DNA from: Micromonospora luteifusca
Lineage (GTDB): Bacteria; Actinomycetota; Actinomycetes; Mycobacteriales; Micromonosporaceae
DNA: 64,000 nucleotides
Reading direction: 5' to 3'
Assembly (NCBI RefSeq): GCF_016907275.1
Contig: NZ_JAFBBP010000001.1
Coordinates: 5,880,001-5,944,000 of the forward strand
Below, one piece after another: positions 9,601-19,628 of this stretch. Both the position numbers and the translations under genes were made by a program. A model generated the notes under the pieces. It did no database searches, was not told where the DNA came from, and worked only from the letters and a program-made list of their open reading frames with translations. The first letter of the stretch is position 1. The number at the start of each line of letters is the position of its first letter.

Positions 9601-12600
9601 CTGAATGCGCAGGCCAACCGGGTGGCGCGCCACCTCCAGGAGTTGGCCATCACCCCGGGCACGGTGATCGGCGTGCGGATGCCACGCAGCGCATCCATGA
9701 TCGCGGCGGTGCTCGGCATCGTCAAAGCCGGCGGCACCTACCTGCCGGTCGAGCCGTCACTGCCGGCCGGCCGCGCCGCCGCGATGCTGGGCGCCGCCGG
9801 TGCGTGGCTCGTGATGTCCACCGCGGAGGCACCTGACTGGCAGCATCCCGACGGCATCACCGTTCTGGGTATCGACGACGTCATCGCCGCCAAGGGCGAT
9901 CCCGGCAACCCTCGCGCCGCCGTCACCGCCGACGCCCTCGCCTACATCATCTTCACCTCCGGCAGCACCGGCACGCCCAAGGGCGTCGCCGTCGCCCACC
10001 GCGCCGTGTCCAATCTGCTCGCGTGGTGCGAACGGGTGTACCCCCTGCGGATCGGTGACGTCGGCCTCGCGGTGACCTCGCTCGGCTTCGACCTGTCCGT
10101 CTACGACATGTTCGGCGTTCTGGGCACCGGTGCCGCTCTCTACGTCGCCGACGAGACCGAGCAACACGATCCCGCACTGCTGCACGCCGTGCTACGCCAC
10201 GAAAAGGTGACTTTCTGGAACTCCGCACCGACGACGCTGGCCCAGGTGGCCGCGGAGATACCCGCGGAGATACCGCCCGAGGGTTTCGGCGCCCTGCGGC
10301 TGGTGTTCCTCAGCGGCGACCACACGCCCCTGCCTCTGCCGGACGCACTACGCGCCGCGTTCCCCGACGTGCGGATCGTGAGTCTGGGAGGTGCCACCGA
10401 AGCCACCGTCTGGTCCAACCACTTCGAGGTCGGACCCGTCGATCCGCAGTGGCGCAGCATCCCCTACGGGCATCCGATCGACAACAGTCGCTACTACGTG
10501 CTCGACGAGGAGCTACGTCCCTGCCCTCCCGACACCGAAGGCGACCTCTACATCGCCGGGGAATGCCTGGCCCAGGGCTACCACAACGCTCCCGACCTCA
10601 CCGCCGCCCGCTTCATCCCCGACCCGTACGCCCTCGAACCCGGGCAGCGCATGTACCGCACCGGCGATCGTGCCGCCTACTTCCCCGACGGCACCCTCAC
10701 CTTCCTCGGCCGCCGCGACAACCAGGTCAAGATCCGGGGATTCCGCGTGGAACTCGGCGAGATCGAGCACCGGTTACGTCAGCACCCCGCCGTGCGCGAC
10801 GCGGTGGTCCTCGCGCAAGGCGACGGTGGCGACCGCAAGGTGGTCGCCTACGTCATCGCCGAACCGGGCCCGCAACCAGCCATCCGCGAACTCAGGGAAC
10901 ACGCTGCGGCGACCCTTCCCGGTTACATGGTGCCGAACTTCGTCGCCTTCGTTCCCGCCTTCCCGGCCACCGCCAACGGCAAGCTCGACCGTGCCGCGTT
11001 GCCCTGGCCCCTGCCCCCCGAAGGCGTTGCACCCCGGGCGGCGACGAACGCCCCGAACGTGTCCAGCCTGTCTGCAGAGGTGGCCGATCTGTTCGCCGGG
11101 CTGCTCGGCGTCAACGCCATTGACCCGCACGGCGACATCTGGGACCAGGGCGCCACCTCGTTCACCCTGGTCCAGGTGTCCGGCGCGCTGCACCACAAGT
11201 ACCAGTACCGGATTCCGATCTCCGTGGTGCTCGCCGAGCCGACGGTCGCCGGCATCGCCCGCCACCTCACTGCCGTGCTGCGAGGAGCACCCCCACGGAC
11301 ACCATCGGAGAACACACCCTCGGCATCGGCGCCGGCCGGGACCATCGCCGCAGCTCGACCGCCGGCCATCCTTGGCCCGACGCCGGTGCCGCCAACCACT
11401 GCACCCGTCGCGACGGCCACCACCTCCGACGACACTCCGCCGCAGGCCACAGACGGCCCTCCAGAGGAAGTCGACTTCTTCTCAGCCGAGGATCGCGCAC
11501 GCTTCAAGTCCGGGCACTGGAACCTGCGCCCGCCGGCGCCGCCGGAACACCTCATCGCCCTACCCTCCGCGGCCCCACCCGACGATCTGTACCGCCGACG
11601 CGCCTCGCGCAAGAGTTTCGCCGCCGCCCCGCTACCGCTGGCGACCCTCGGCCGGCTCCTGGGACTGCTGGGGGAGTTCCTTGTCGACGGGACACCACGA
11701 AGGCTCTACCCCTCGGCCGGCGACACCTACGCCGTGCAGACCTACCTGCATGTCAAACCGAACGGCCTCGACGGCCTCGACGGCGGGGTGTACCACTACC
11801 GACCGGACCTCCATGCGCTCGAGCGTGTCAGTGACGGTGCCGGTCTCGACCGAAGCCTGCACTTCTACTACAACCGGCCCGTCTACGACGACGCCGGCTT
11901 CGAGCTGTACCTGATCGGCCAGACCCGAGGGATCGCACCGCTGTACCAGCAGGACGCCGATCGGTACCTCGCCGTGGAGGCCGGGCACATCACTCAGCTG
12001 CTGATGATGGCGCAGGGTGAGCTGGGAGTGTCCTTGTGCCCGGTCGGCGCCCTGGCCTTCGAGCGGCTACGCCCCGCGCTCGGCGCCGACGACGGCCACC
12101 GTTTCCTGCTCAGTCTTCTCGCGGGCCGCGGACCGGACCCGCTGGCGAGCGCGCTGATCGCCCCGGACCCAGCCACGGCGGACATCGCCATCGTCGGCGT
12201 GTCCGGGCGCTATCCCGACGCCGAGGACGTCGACGAGCTGTGGCAGGCGCTGCTGGCCGGCCGCAGGCCGCTCGGACCCCCGCCCGCCCACCACCCGGCA
12301 GGCGGCCGGAACGCCGTCACCGGTGGCTACCTCGACGACGTCGACGCCTTCGACAGCCTCCTGTTCCACATCTCACCCAGCGAGGCCGCCACACTCGACC
12401 CGCAGCTGCGGCTGCTACTGACCTCCGTGTGGGAATGCCTGGAGAACGCCGGGCACACCGCCTCGTCCCTGCGGCGCACCTCCGAGCGGGTGGGGGTGTT
12501 CGTCGCCGCCATGTGGCACGACTACGAACTCGTGGGCGCGGAGGCCTCACGCGGCGGCGCGCCCGCCGTAGCCGCTTCCACCGCCTCGGACATCGCCAAC

Positions 12601-15600
12601 CGCATCTCGCACTACTTCGGTTTCCGCGGGCCCAGCCTCGCCGTGGACACCTCGTGCTCGTCCACACTCACCGCAGTGCACCTGGCGGTGGAGAGCATGC
12701 GCCGCGGCGACTGCGACGCTGCCGTGGTCTGCGCGGTGAACCTGATGCTGCATCCGCACCACGCCGACCTGCTGCGCTCCTGGGGGCTCATCTCCGCCAA
12801 CGGTGTCGCATCCCGCGCCTTCGACCCGGACTCCACCGGCTGGTCGCCGGGCGAAGGCTACGGCGCCCTCCTGCTACGTCCCTGGCCGGCAGGCGCCGCC
12901 GACGGCGACAGCGCCCACGCGCTGATCGCCGCCACGTGGATCGCGCACGCTGGCGACACCGCAGGGCGTTTCGGATTGCCATCGGTCCCCGAGCTGACCG
13001 ACTCCATCCGCGCCGTGCTGCGCCGCGCGGACGCCTCACCGCAAGACATCGGATACGTCGAATGCGCGGCCTCGGGGGCGTCAGTGGCCGACAGCGCCGA
13101 ACTGGAAGCGCTTGTCGGTGTGTTCCACGACAACCCCGCGCCCGTTCCGATCGGCACCGTCAAACACAACATCGGTCACCTCGAGGCAGCCGCCGGCATG
13201 TCACAGCTGACCAAGGTTGTCCTTCAGCTGCGCCACGCTCGGATCGCCCCCACCCCCGTCCCCGAAGGCGGACCGGGCCTGCTGCACTGGCCCGGCGCGC
13301 CGATCCGGGTCGTTACCACGCCCGAACCGTGGACCGGGCCTGAGTTGGCCCTGGTCAACGCCGTCGGCGCCGGCGGGTCATCCGCCCACGTCCTGCTCAA
13401 GGCGGCACCATCCCGGACCCAGGAGGCGCACACCGGCCCCGCCACGCTGCTCGTGCCGCTGTCCGCTGCCACCGTCGACGCCCTCACCACCGCCGCCCGC
13501 CGGTTGCATCGGCACCTCGCCCGGGAGCGACCCGACCTGGCCGATGTGGCGTTCACGCTGCAGACCGGCCGGACGGCGATGACCCACCGGCTGCTGCTGT
13601 CCTGCCGCGACACCGCAGACCTCATCTGCGCCCTCGACGCGTTCCTCGCAGGCGGCGCCGACCCGCGGGTACGGACATCCACCGCCGCCCCCGGCCCGCG
13701 GACCCCCGTCCAGCCCAACGGAGCGGATGAGGCCTCCGCGAGCTGGCTCGCTGGCACCGACGTGGACTGGCGCCGGCTGTGGCCTGCACCGGCGCGACGG
13801 ATCACCCTGCCGACGTACCCGTTCCAGGCGCAGCGGCACTGGATCGCCACCACTGACGGCACCGACAACACCACCGTCGCCATCGCGACAATCGGGGGGC
13901 CGAGCGCCGCGATTGGGTCCCGTGGCGTCCTGTCCCACCTCGTGGCCCGATTCTCCGAGGTCTCCGGCATCGGGGCCGACCAGGTGGACCCACACACCCC
14001 GCTGGAGCATCTCGGACTCAATTCCGCACTGGTCGTGCAACTGGCCGCGAGGCTTGCCGATGACATCGGCGACGTGCCACCGCAACTGTTCTTCGAACAC
14101 CGCACCCTGGCTGAACTCGCCGACCGCATCGAGTCCGGCCGGTCGGCCCGACGGCCGCCCGCGTCCCTGTCCGGCCCCGGCCCCGGCCCCGGCACGGACG
14201 TCGCGATCATCGGCATTGCCGGCCGCTACCCGGGTGCCGACAACCTGGACACCCTGTGGCAGCTTCTGACCAACCGTCACGACGCCATCACCGACATGCC
14301 CGCGCACCGCGCCCGGCCCACCTGGCCGCGGGACCTGATGAAGGGCGCTTTCCTCGATCAGGTCGATCGCTTCGATCCGCTGCTGTTCGGCATCGCACCA
14401 CGCGACGCCGACCTCATGGATCCTCAGGAGCGGCTGTTCCTCGAGGTGGTATGGGAAACCCTCGACGACGCCGGATACCCCGCACACCGCCTCCGCCAGG
14501 CCCATCACGGGCAGGTCGGCGTCTTCGCCGCCACCATGTACAGCGAGTACACCTTCTTCGGCGTCGAACAGTCCCTCACCGGCCCGCCCGTGAGTACCGA
14601 CTCGTCTGTCGCCGGGATCGCCAACCGCGTCTCCTACGCTCTGGACCTACGCGGCCCCAGCCTGACCGTCGACACCATGTGCTCCTCGTCGCTGACCGCA
14701 CTGCACCTCGCGGTGTCCGCACTGCGGGCCGGCGAGTGCGCCCTCGCCCTGGCCGGCGGCGTGAATCTCTCCCTGCACCCGAACAAGTTCATCGAACAGA
14801 AGCGGCTGAACATGCCGTCCCACGACAATCGCTGCCGCGCCTTCGGCGAGGGCGGCGACGGGTTCGCCCCGGGCGAAGGCGTCGGCGCGGTCCTGCTCAA
14901 ACCCCTCGCCGAAGCGCTGGCCGACGGGGACCGCATCCACGCGGTCATCAAGGGCACCGCCATCAACCACGGAGGACGCACCAACGGGTACACCGTGCCC
15001 GACCCCGCCGCGCAGGCCCGTGTGATCGCCACCGCGCTCGCCCGCGCCGAGGTCGACCCGGGAACCATCGATTACGTGGAGGCGCACGGCACCGGCACCA
15101 AGCTCGGCGATCCCGTAGAAATCAGCGGACTGGAACTTGTTTTCGCCGACACGGTCGCCCCAGGCGGCTGTGCCATCGGATCCATCAAGTCCAACATCGG
15201 GCACCTCGAGGGCGCCGCCGGTATCGCCGGGCTGACCAAGGTGGTGCTGCAACTGCGTCACCGCACCCTCGCACCCACCCTGCACGTCGAGCGACCTCAT
15301 CCCGGCATCGACTGGGAGCACTCGCCGTTTCGTCTGCAACGCGATCTCACGCCGTGGCCGGCCCCGGCCGGCCACCCCCGCCGCGCCTGCGTCAGCTCGT
15401 TCGGCGCCGGCGGCTCAAACGCGCATGTCGTTCTCGAAGAGCCGCCGCCGGCCGCCCCGGCGACTCCCGACCTCGGCCCCCAGTTGATCGTCCTGTCGGC
15501 CCGGGACACGCGCCAGCTACGCCAGGCCACCACCAGACTCGCCGACGTGCTCGCCGACGAGGCGGCGGAACACACCTCGGCGTTACTGGCCGAATTGTCC

Positions 15601-18600
15601 CGGCTGGCCGAGGGCGACCTACCCGATGTGCTGGCCGGCAACGGAACCGCGACAGCCGTGCGCCGCCTCTCCTCCTACCTGCTGGACCGGCACCGCGGAG
15701 GCCACGACGGCCCCACCCTCGCCGACATCGCCTACACCCTGCAGGTCGGCCGTGAACCGCTGCCCGAACGTCTCGCCGTGGTCGTGACCGACCGCAACGA
15801 GCTCGTCCACCTTCTACGCGGCTTCGCTGCGGGAGACACTGCCCACATCGCGCACGGGCGCGCCGCGCGCCCCTCCGATCCCGCCGCGCCGATGCCCGAG
15901 CGTCGGGACAGGCAGTCGCTGGCGGAGCTTGCCCGCCGGTGGGTTCGGGGGGAGTCCGTCGATTGGACCGCCCTTCATCCGAGCGGGTCGGCCAGGACCA
16001 CCTCGCTGCCCTCCTACCCGTTCGCCCACCACCGGCACTGGCTCACCCCGACCGGCCCGGATCCTCAAACGCCGGTCCTGCCCCTGTACCGCATCAAGTG
16101 GCATCCGGCGGATCAGCCGAGCGCTTCCCCCGCGTACGGCACTCTGCTCTGCCTGCACGCCGGTGGTCCGCAACCGCTGCTGCAGGCACTGCCGGGTGCC
16201 TTCGGCGCCCACGTCCAGGTGGTCATGGTCGATGTCGCCACTGACACCAGGTTCGCCGATCCGGCCCGCACCGCCGAGTTCACCCGGCAGCTGCTTCGGT
16301 CGTACCCGGACCTGCGCGGCACCCTCGACCTCACCGACATCACCGATGTCGAGGCCGTCGGTCCACGAGCGGTTACCACCCGCCTGGCCCACCTGCGGGA
16401 GCTGGCGGCAGCCCGCCGTCCGCTGCGGATGCTGCATGCGGTGTCCGGGCTGCACGCTCTGCCCGGTCCGGCCCCGCGGTTGTCCGGCGCGCTGCTGTCC
16501 GGATTCGTCTGGGCAGTGTCGGCGGAGTCCCGCACACTGTCGGCCACCGTGGTCGACGTCGAGACACGCTCGACGGCGGCGCTCGCCGCGCTCGTTGCCG
16601 AGTGGACGAGCACCGACGGACGTGCCGAGGTGTGCTACCGCTCCGGTCGTCGGTTCGCACCCGCCCTTGAGCTGACCGACCTGCCCGACGGCACACCCGA
16701 GCTGGACGGCGAGCGCAGCTATCTCATCAGCGGGGGTACGGGCGGCATCGGTGCCGTCGTCGCCCGGCACCTCGTCACCCGAGGTGCCCGCGCGATCGCC
16801 CTCCTGGGACAGCGCCGAATGCCGCCGCGCGAGGACTGGGACGACGCGGACCTCGACGCGCACCAGGCAACCGTCGCCCACCAGGTGCGTGAGCTGGAGC
16901 AACTCGGCGCCCGCGTCGCGCTGCATTGCGGACCCCTGGACGACAGGCAGCCGGTCGCGGAGTTTCTCGACCGTGTCCGTGCCGATCTCGGCCCGATCGG
17001 CGGCGTCATTCACTGCGCGGGCCGCATGGCCCGCATTGGCTCCTTCACCGGAAAGTCGGCCGACGAGATCGACGCCGTGCTCGTACCGAAGGTCGAGGGT
17101 GTCGACGTGCTCACCGCGTTGTGCGCGCCGGACGAGCCTGCGTTCCTGGTGTCGTTCTCCTCGCTGGCGGGCGTGTCACCGACCCTCGCCGCCGGCGTGA
17201 CCGAGTACGCCGCCGCGAACAGGTATCTCGATCACCACGCCTCGCACCTGACCCGCCAGGGCAGGGCCGGGGTCTGTGCGATCGCATGGCCCAGCTGGGG
17301 TGACGTCGGCATGAGTGGTGGAACGGACAACAGCCAGCCGCCACTGTCTGTGCAGGACGGGCTGCGGATCCTCGATGCCGTTCTCGTGGGGCCTGCGCCT
17401 GCCAACGTCGTGGTCGTGCCCGGCGCGAACATTCCCGCGATCCTGGCCGCACCGCCTCTCCCCACCGCCGCACCGCAACCAGATGCCAGCCGCCCCACCG
17501 CCGCACAGCTCACCGCGCCGGCGCCGCTGGTGCCCGACTGGCTCGTGGACGTCTTCACCACGACCGTGGGCATCAGCCGCGACGATCTGGACGTGCAGAC
17601 GCCTTTCGGGGACCTGGGCGTCGACTCGCTGCTCATCGCTGACCTCGTCACCGCCGTGGAGGTAAAGCTCGGCGCCCCAGTGGCCCCGTCGGCGTTCCTG
17701 GACCACCCGAGCCTGGTCGCACTCGCCGCCCACCTTCGCGACGTCCATACCGCGCCGCCGGTGAACGCCCCACCGCCCACGACCTCCACCGCCCGCGGTG
17801 CCTCACCGCGGATCGACGCCCAGCACGCGCCGGGACTCAGCGGTGTGCACAGGCAGCTTGCCGCCGAGGAGACGATCGCGGTCATCGGCATGTCCTGCCG
17901 CTTTCCCGGTGCCGCCGACATCCGGGCCTTCTGGGATCTGCTCACCACGGGCACCTGCGCAGTGACCGAGGTGCCCGCCGCGCGGTGGGACACCGATGCG
18001 CTGTACCGGCCCAGCACCGAACCCGGCCGGTCGGTCAGCAAGTGGGGCGGCTATCTCGACGGCATTGAGCTGTTCGATCCCGACTACTTCTCGATGACCG
18101 ACGAGGATGCCATCACCCTCGACCCCGGCATCCGGCTCATGCTCGAGGGCGTGGCGACCTGTCTCGCCGACGCCGGCTACCGCGACGAGCTCAGCGGTGA
18201 CGACGTCGGCGTGTTCGTCGGCGCCCGGTTGTCGGACTACCGGCGGCGGGTGGGGCGACGGACCGGGACTGCGGCCTTCGGCGGCGACCAGAACTTCCTC
18301 GCCGCGCGCATCGCGCATCAGTGGAACCTGACCGGCCCGAACCTTGTCGTGGACAGTGCCTGCTCGTCGGCTCTGGTCGCGGTGCAGTTGGCCATGCGCA
18401 GCATCCTCGCGGGGGAGTCCTCCGCCGCGCTGGTCGGCGCCGTGGACGTGCTGCTCGACGCCCAGGTGCACCTGGACTTCAGCGCGGCCGGGGCGTTATC
18501 ACCGTCGGGCCGCTGTCGCACCTTTGACCGATCCGCCGACGGGTTCGTACCCGGCGAGGGGTGTGGTGTCCTGCTGCTCAAACGCCTGGACAAGGCGATC

Positions 18601-19362
18601 GCCGACGGCGACCGTATTCGCGCGACCATTGACGCCGCCGCGGTCGGCAACGACGGACGCACCGTCGGGTTGACCACACCCAACCCGGTTGCCCAGGCCG
18701 CCGTCATCCGGCGTGCACTGCGCGACGCCCGGCTACGCCCCGACCAGGTCGGCATGATCGAGGCGCACGGCACCGCCACCATGATCGGCGACCCCATAGA
18801 ACTGCAGGCGCTGACGAACGTTTTCCGGGAGTCGACGCAGCGAGCCGGCTACTGCCAGATCGGCTCGGTCAAGTCCAACCTCGGCCATCTGCTGAGCGCC
18901 GCCGGGATCGCAGGGCTGGCTAAGGCCGTGCTCGCCGTCGAGCACGGCGCCATCCCTGCCTCCCTTTTCTGCGATGAACCCAACCCCCGGTTCCACTTCG
19001 CCGCTTCCCCGTTCGTCCCCGCGACCCGCCTCACCTCGTGGACATCCGAGCCGGAAGCCCGCATCGCCGGCGTCAGTGCGTTCGGCCTCGGCGGCACCAA
19101 CGCCCACGTGATCGTCCGCGGCGCGCCGGCAGCCGTACCCTCACGGACACCCCTTGCACCGCCGGTGTTCCGACGTCGGCGTCTGTGGCTGGACCCGCCG
19201 GTCGCCGACGGACCGACGGCATTCGACCCGAGCACGGCAATCCTGCCCGCGGCAGGTCTCCCATCCGCGCCGGATCCCGCCGTGGCGCCGGCGAGCGGCC
19301 TCGTCGCCTCGCTGCTGAGCCTGGGATACGACGACACCACGCCCACTGAGGAGCAGTCATGA
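6628..19362 (+). CDS. hybrid NRPS / trans-AT PKS, thiazole-forming loading and first modules
   Basis: 4244 residues. Order by eye: ACP (Ser44); Cy1 (102-525; D233-x4-D238-x2-S241); Cy2 (530-940; D658-x4-D663-x2-T666); A (940-1450), with pocket residues close to the cysteine code (DLYN.SL.WK); PCP (Ser1511); Ox (1615-1850, SagB-type FMN thiazoline oxidase, RRRASRKSF); KS1 (1852-2270; Cys2010 but HGTGT replaced by AASGA at 2147); ACP (Ser2466); KS2 (2525-2950, Cys2685); KR (3150-3610, GGTGGIG); ACP (Ser3667); KS3 (3749-4170, Cys3912) with only a tail after it. No AT domain follows any KS. The layout resembles LnmI of leinamycin biosynthesis, here with a fused N-terminal ACP and two Cy domains. 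The ATG at 6628 has GGAGG upstream; the frame is open further 5' without a ribosome site. The stop overlaps the donor ACP gene by four bases. Confidence 0.9.
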   Translation: MREGPAGRRIDGLDPKLMGLIAAALGTDRAVEPEATLSGIGLDSLAAARLWLEIQDECGIDFPFSWLSGNSTVRELFAKLRTTAVDDPVDTAKPTVPTTVVPDAPIPLTSIQQSYVTATVPELTPDPVGCHQYLEFTVDNIDIERLQAAWLRLIEHHEMLRAVVDSDGNQRILADTPHWTMPVHHLNAVPPGAFTAHRERISAWNRDPQQWPPFTIEVSLLPDASGVVHVDIDGLVADGHSTALLLAQWEQLYQHPQAPLPDQGLTARAGLLAMTSGVSDERRSRDLRYWVERLREAPSGPSLRHRDGPKMLTGARATLDDTVAAEDWTAVRAYAATRDVSPSSLALAVFADTLARGGASGAFSIVTTTSARAWLPRSAEHVVGPFTSSAVIVAHPDPSRPLGELAADLHQQVWAALEHSAVSGVDVLRELRRGGQTGPDELAVVFTSLLGLGPAGGFDAGFNADIAHAVSRTSGIVLDNQIWEEGGALRIRWDHLPDRLSADSASTLMAQFTNGIRAIAVAGAVARRRPANALQLSYLVDRAAPHDAWDGCQIYKTVELDDVPDQDRLESALRALIGASEAARSWLDHDGQLHTSSRAPASWRIPVIDLDCVDDSEALLGRMRAALLGRAFTLGRWPHFDVRLTHRAGRSTLHCAFDIAVFDAPTVHFLVRDLVRRYAGTANPDERPTAPSADRMDEATAREHWRSRAEAVTGGAVLPAGSPGVTRPDQPRLRLAANVDGWRAFAAEAARRHLTPDALLMSVFTQVLATELGVSDFAVPVVRWVPGTRDPGDATALSWLPACPPQQPPAEAAALVTAELAIDARADAASGLEALRRRVLRGQVAGFPVVYSSVVDLTAWRTPPGMRDGAWFSCTPGVALDSVSTVDDDTVLLAWDARAEAFPAGWLEAAFARFTKAVRAVITDVDCPPVAGTDPAPLSLRDYRTIVYGWNDTTRDFPTRRLVHEPFERAAARHPHAVAIRTAVATTTYRDLNAQANRVARHLQELAITPGTVIGVRMPRSASMIAAVLGIVKAGGTYLPVEPSLPAGRAAAMLGAAGAWLVMSTAEAPDWQHPDGITVLGIDDVIAAKGDPGNPRAAVTADALAYIIFTSGSTGTPKGVAVAHRAVSNLLAWCERVYPLRIGDVGLAVTSLGFDLSVYDMFGVLGTGAALYVADETEQHDPALLHAVLRHEKVTFWNSAPTTLAQVAAEIPAEIPPEGFGALRLVFLSGDHTPLPLPDALRAAFPDVRIVSLGGATEATVWSNHFEVGPVDPQWRSIPYGHPIDNSRYYVLDEELRPCPPDTEGDLYIAGECLAQGYHNAPDLTAARFIPDPYALEPGQRMYRTGDRAAYFPDGTLTFLGRRDNQVKIRGFRVELGEIEHRLRQHPAVRDAVVLAQGDGGDRKVVAYVIAEPGPQPAIRELREHAAATLPGYMVPNFVAFVPAFPATANGKLDRAALPWPLPPEGVAPRAATNAPNVSSLSAEVADLFAGLLGVNAIDPHGDIWDQGATSFTLVQVSGALHHKYQYRIPISVVLAEPTVAGIARHLTAVLRGAPPRTPSENTPSASAPAGTIAAARPPAILGPTPVPPTTAPVATATTSDDTPPQATDGPPEEVDFFSAEDRARFKSGHWNLRPPAPPEHLIALPSAAPPDDLYRRRASRKSFAAAPLPLATLGRLLGLLGEFLVDGTPRRLYPSAGDTYAVQTYLHVKPNGLDGLDGGVYHYRPDLHALERVSDGAGLDRSLHFYYNRPVYDDAGFELYLIGQTRGIAPLYQQDADRYLAVEAGHITQLLMMAQGELGVSLCPVGALAFERLRPALGADDGHRFLLSLLAGRGPDPLASALIAPDPATADIAIVGVSGRYPDAEDVDELWQALLAGRRPLGPPPAHHPAGGRNAVTGGYLDDVDAFDSLLFHISPSEAATLDPQLRLLLTSVWECLENAGHTASSLRRTSERVGVFVAAMWHDYELVGAEASRGGAPAVAASTASDIANRISHYFGFRGPSLAVDTSCSSTLTAVHLAVESMRRGDCDAAVVCAVNLMLHPHHADLLRSWGLISANGVASRAFDPDSTGWSPGEGYGALLLRPWPAGAADGDSAHALIAATWIAHAGDTAGRFGLPSVPELTDSIRAVLRRADASPQDIGYVECAASGASVADSAELEALVGVFHDNPAPVPIGTVKHNIGHLEAAAGMSQLTKVVLQLRHARIAPTPVPEGGPGLLHWPGAPIRVVTTPEPWTGPELALVNAVGAGGSSAHVLLKAAPSRTQEAHTGPATLLVPLSAATVDALTTAARRLHRHLARERPDLADVAFTLQTGRTAMTHRLLLSCRDTADLICALDAFLAGGADPRVRTSTAAPGPRTPVQPNGADEASASWLAGTDVDWRRLWPAPARRITLPTYPFQAQRHWIATTDGTDNTTVAIATIGGPSAAIGSRGVLSHLVARFSEVSGIGADQVDPHTPLEHLGLNSALVVQLAARLADDIGDVPPQLFFEHRTLAELADRIESGRSARRPPASLSGPGPGPGTDVAIIGIAGRYPGADNLDTLWQLLTNRHDAITDMPAHRARPTWPRDLMKGAFLDQVDRFDPLLFGIAPRDADLMDPQERLFLEVVWETLDDAGYPAHRLRQAHHGQVGVFAATMYSEYTFFGVEQSLTGPPVSTDSSVAGIANRVSYALDLRGPSLTVDTMCSSSLTALHLAVSALRAGECALALAGGVNLSLHPNKFIEQKRLNMPSHDNRCRAFGEGGDGFAPGEGVGAVLLKPLAEALADGDRIHAVIKGTAINHGGRTNGYTVPDPAAQARVIATALARAEVDPGTIDYVEAHGTGTKLGDPVEISGLELVFADTVAPGGCAIGSIKSNIGHLEGAAGIAGLTKVVLQLRHRTLAPTLHVERPHPGIDWEHSPFRLQRDLTPWPAPAGHPRRACVSSFGAGGSNAHVVLEEPPPAAPATPDLGPQLIVLSARDTRQLRQATTRLADVLADEAAEHTSALLAELSRLAEGDLPDVLAGNGTATAVRRLSSYLLDRHRGGHDGPTLADIAYTLQVGREPLPERLAVVVTDRNELVHLLRGFAAGDTAHIAHGRAARPSDPAAPMPERRDRQSLAELARRWVRGESVDWTALHPSGSARTTSLPSYPFAHHRHWLTPTGPDPQTPVLPLYRIKWHPADQPSASPAYGTLLCLHAGGPQPLLQALPGAFGAHVQVVMVDVATDTRFADPARTAEFTRQLLRSYPDLRGTLDLTDITDVEAVGPRAVTTRLAHLRELAAARRPLRMLHAVSGLHALPGPAPRLSGALLSGFVWAVSAESRTLSATVVDVETRSTAALAALVAEWTSTDGRAEVCYRSGRRFAPALELTDLPDGTPELDGERSYLISGGTGGIGAVVARHLVTRGARAIALLGQRRMPPREDWDDADLDAHQATVAHQVRELEQLGARVALHCGPLDDRQPVAEFLDRVRADLGPIGGVIHCAGRMARIGSFTGKSADEIDAVLVPKVEGVDVLTALCAPDEPAFLVSFSSLAGVSPTLAAGVTEYAAANRYLDHHASHLTRQGRAGVCAIAWPSWGDVGMSGGTDNSQPPLSVQDGLRILDAVLVGPAPANVVVVPGANIPAILAAPPLPTAAPQPDASRPTAAQLTAPAPLVPDWLVDVFTTTVGISRDDLDVQTPFGDLGVDSLLIADLVTAVEVKLGAPVAPSAFLDHPSLVALAAHLRDVHTAPPVNAPPPTTSTARGASPRIDAQHAPGLSGVHRQLAAEETIAVIGMSCRFPGAADIRAFWDLLTTGTCAVTEVPAARWDTDALYRPSTEPGRSVSKWGGYLDGIELFDPDYFSMTDEDAITLDPGIRLMLEGVATCLADAGYRDELSGDDVGVFVGARLSDYRRRVGRRTGTAAFGGDQNFLAARIAHQWNLTGPNLVVDSACSSALVAVQLAMRSILAGESSAALVGAVDVLLDAQVHLDFSAAGALSPSGRCRTFDRSADGFVPGEGCGVLLLKRLDKAIADGDRIRATIDAAAVGNDGRTVGLTTPNPVAQAAVIRRALRDARLRPDQVGMIEAHGTATMIGDPIELQALTNVFRESTQRAGYCQIGSVKSNLGHLLSAAGIAGLAKAVLAVEHGAIPASLFCDEPNPRFHFAASPFVPATRLTSWTSEPEARIAGVSAFGLGGTNAHVIVRGAPAAVPSRTPLAPPVFRRRRLWLDPPVADGPTAFDPSTAILPAAGLPSAPDPAVAPASGLVASLLSLGYDDTTPTEEQS

Positions 19363-19628
19363 GCCAGCCCGCCACCAGCTCCACCCCTGCTGCGTCGGAC
19401 CCCCTGCTGGAGGTCATCGGAGAGGCTGTGCACGCCGTGGTTCCCGAGGTGGATCCGGCCGACGTCACCGCCGACAGGACACTGGCCGAACTGGGCTGCA
19501 ACAGCGTGGACCGCGCCGAGGTGATGGTCGCGGTGATGGGGGATCTCGGCATCACCGTCCACCCGTCCGAGTTCTCCCGCGACCTGAGCATCCGGTCGCT
19601 GATCGCACTGCTCCGGAAGTACGAGTGA
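19359..19628 (+). CDS. donor acyl carrier protein of the HMGS cassette
   Basis: 89 residues, free-standing. The phosphopantetheine site is Ser49 in ELGCNSVDRAEVM. NSVDRAE is the signature of AcpK/PksE-type donor ACPs and differs from the G-x-DS sites of the PKS-embedded ACPs in this window. It should carry malonate and then, after decarboxylation, the acetyl unit that the HMGS-like enzyme adds to the beta-keto of the growing chain. Its ATG overlaps the stop of the NRPS/PKS gene (ATGA), and its stop overlaps the GTG start of the decarboxylative KS, so the genes are translationally coupled. Confidence 0.9.
   Translation: MSQPATSSTPAASDPLLEVIGEAVHAVVPEVDPADVTADRTLAELGCNSVDRAEVMVAVMGDLGITVHPSEFSRDLSIRSLIALLRKYE

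Noticed and set aside
10391..11914. 507-codon open frame on the plus strand in another phase
   Set aside because: Overlaps the A and PCP domains out of frame; Pro/Ser/Thr/Arg-rich composition typical of a shifted high-GC frame.
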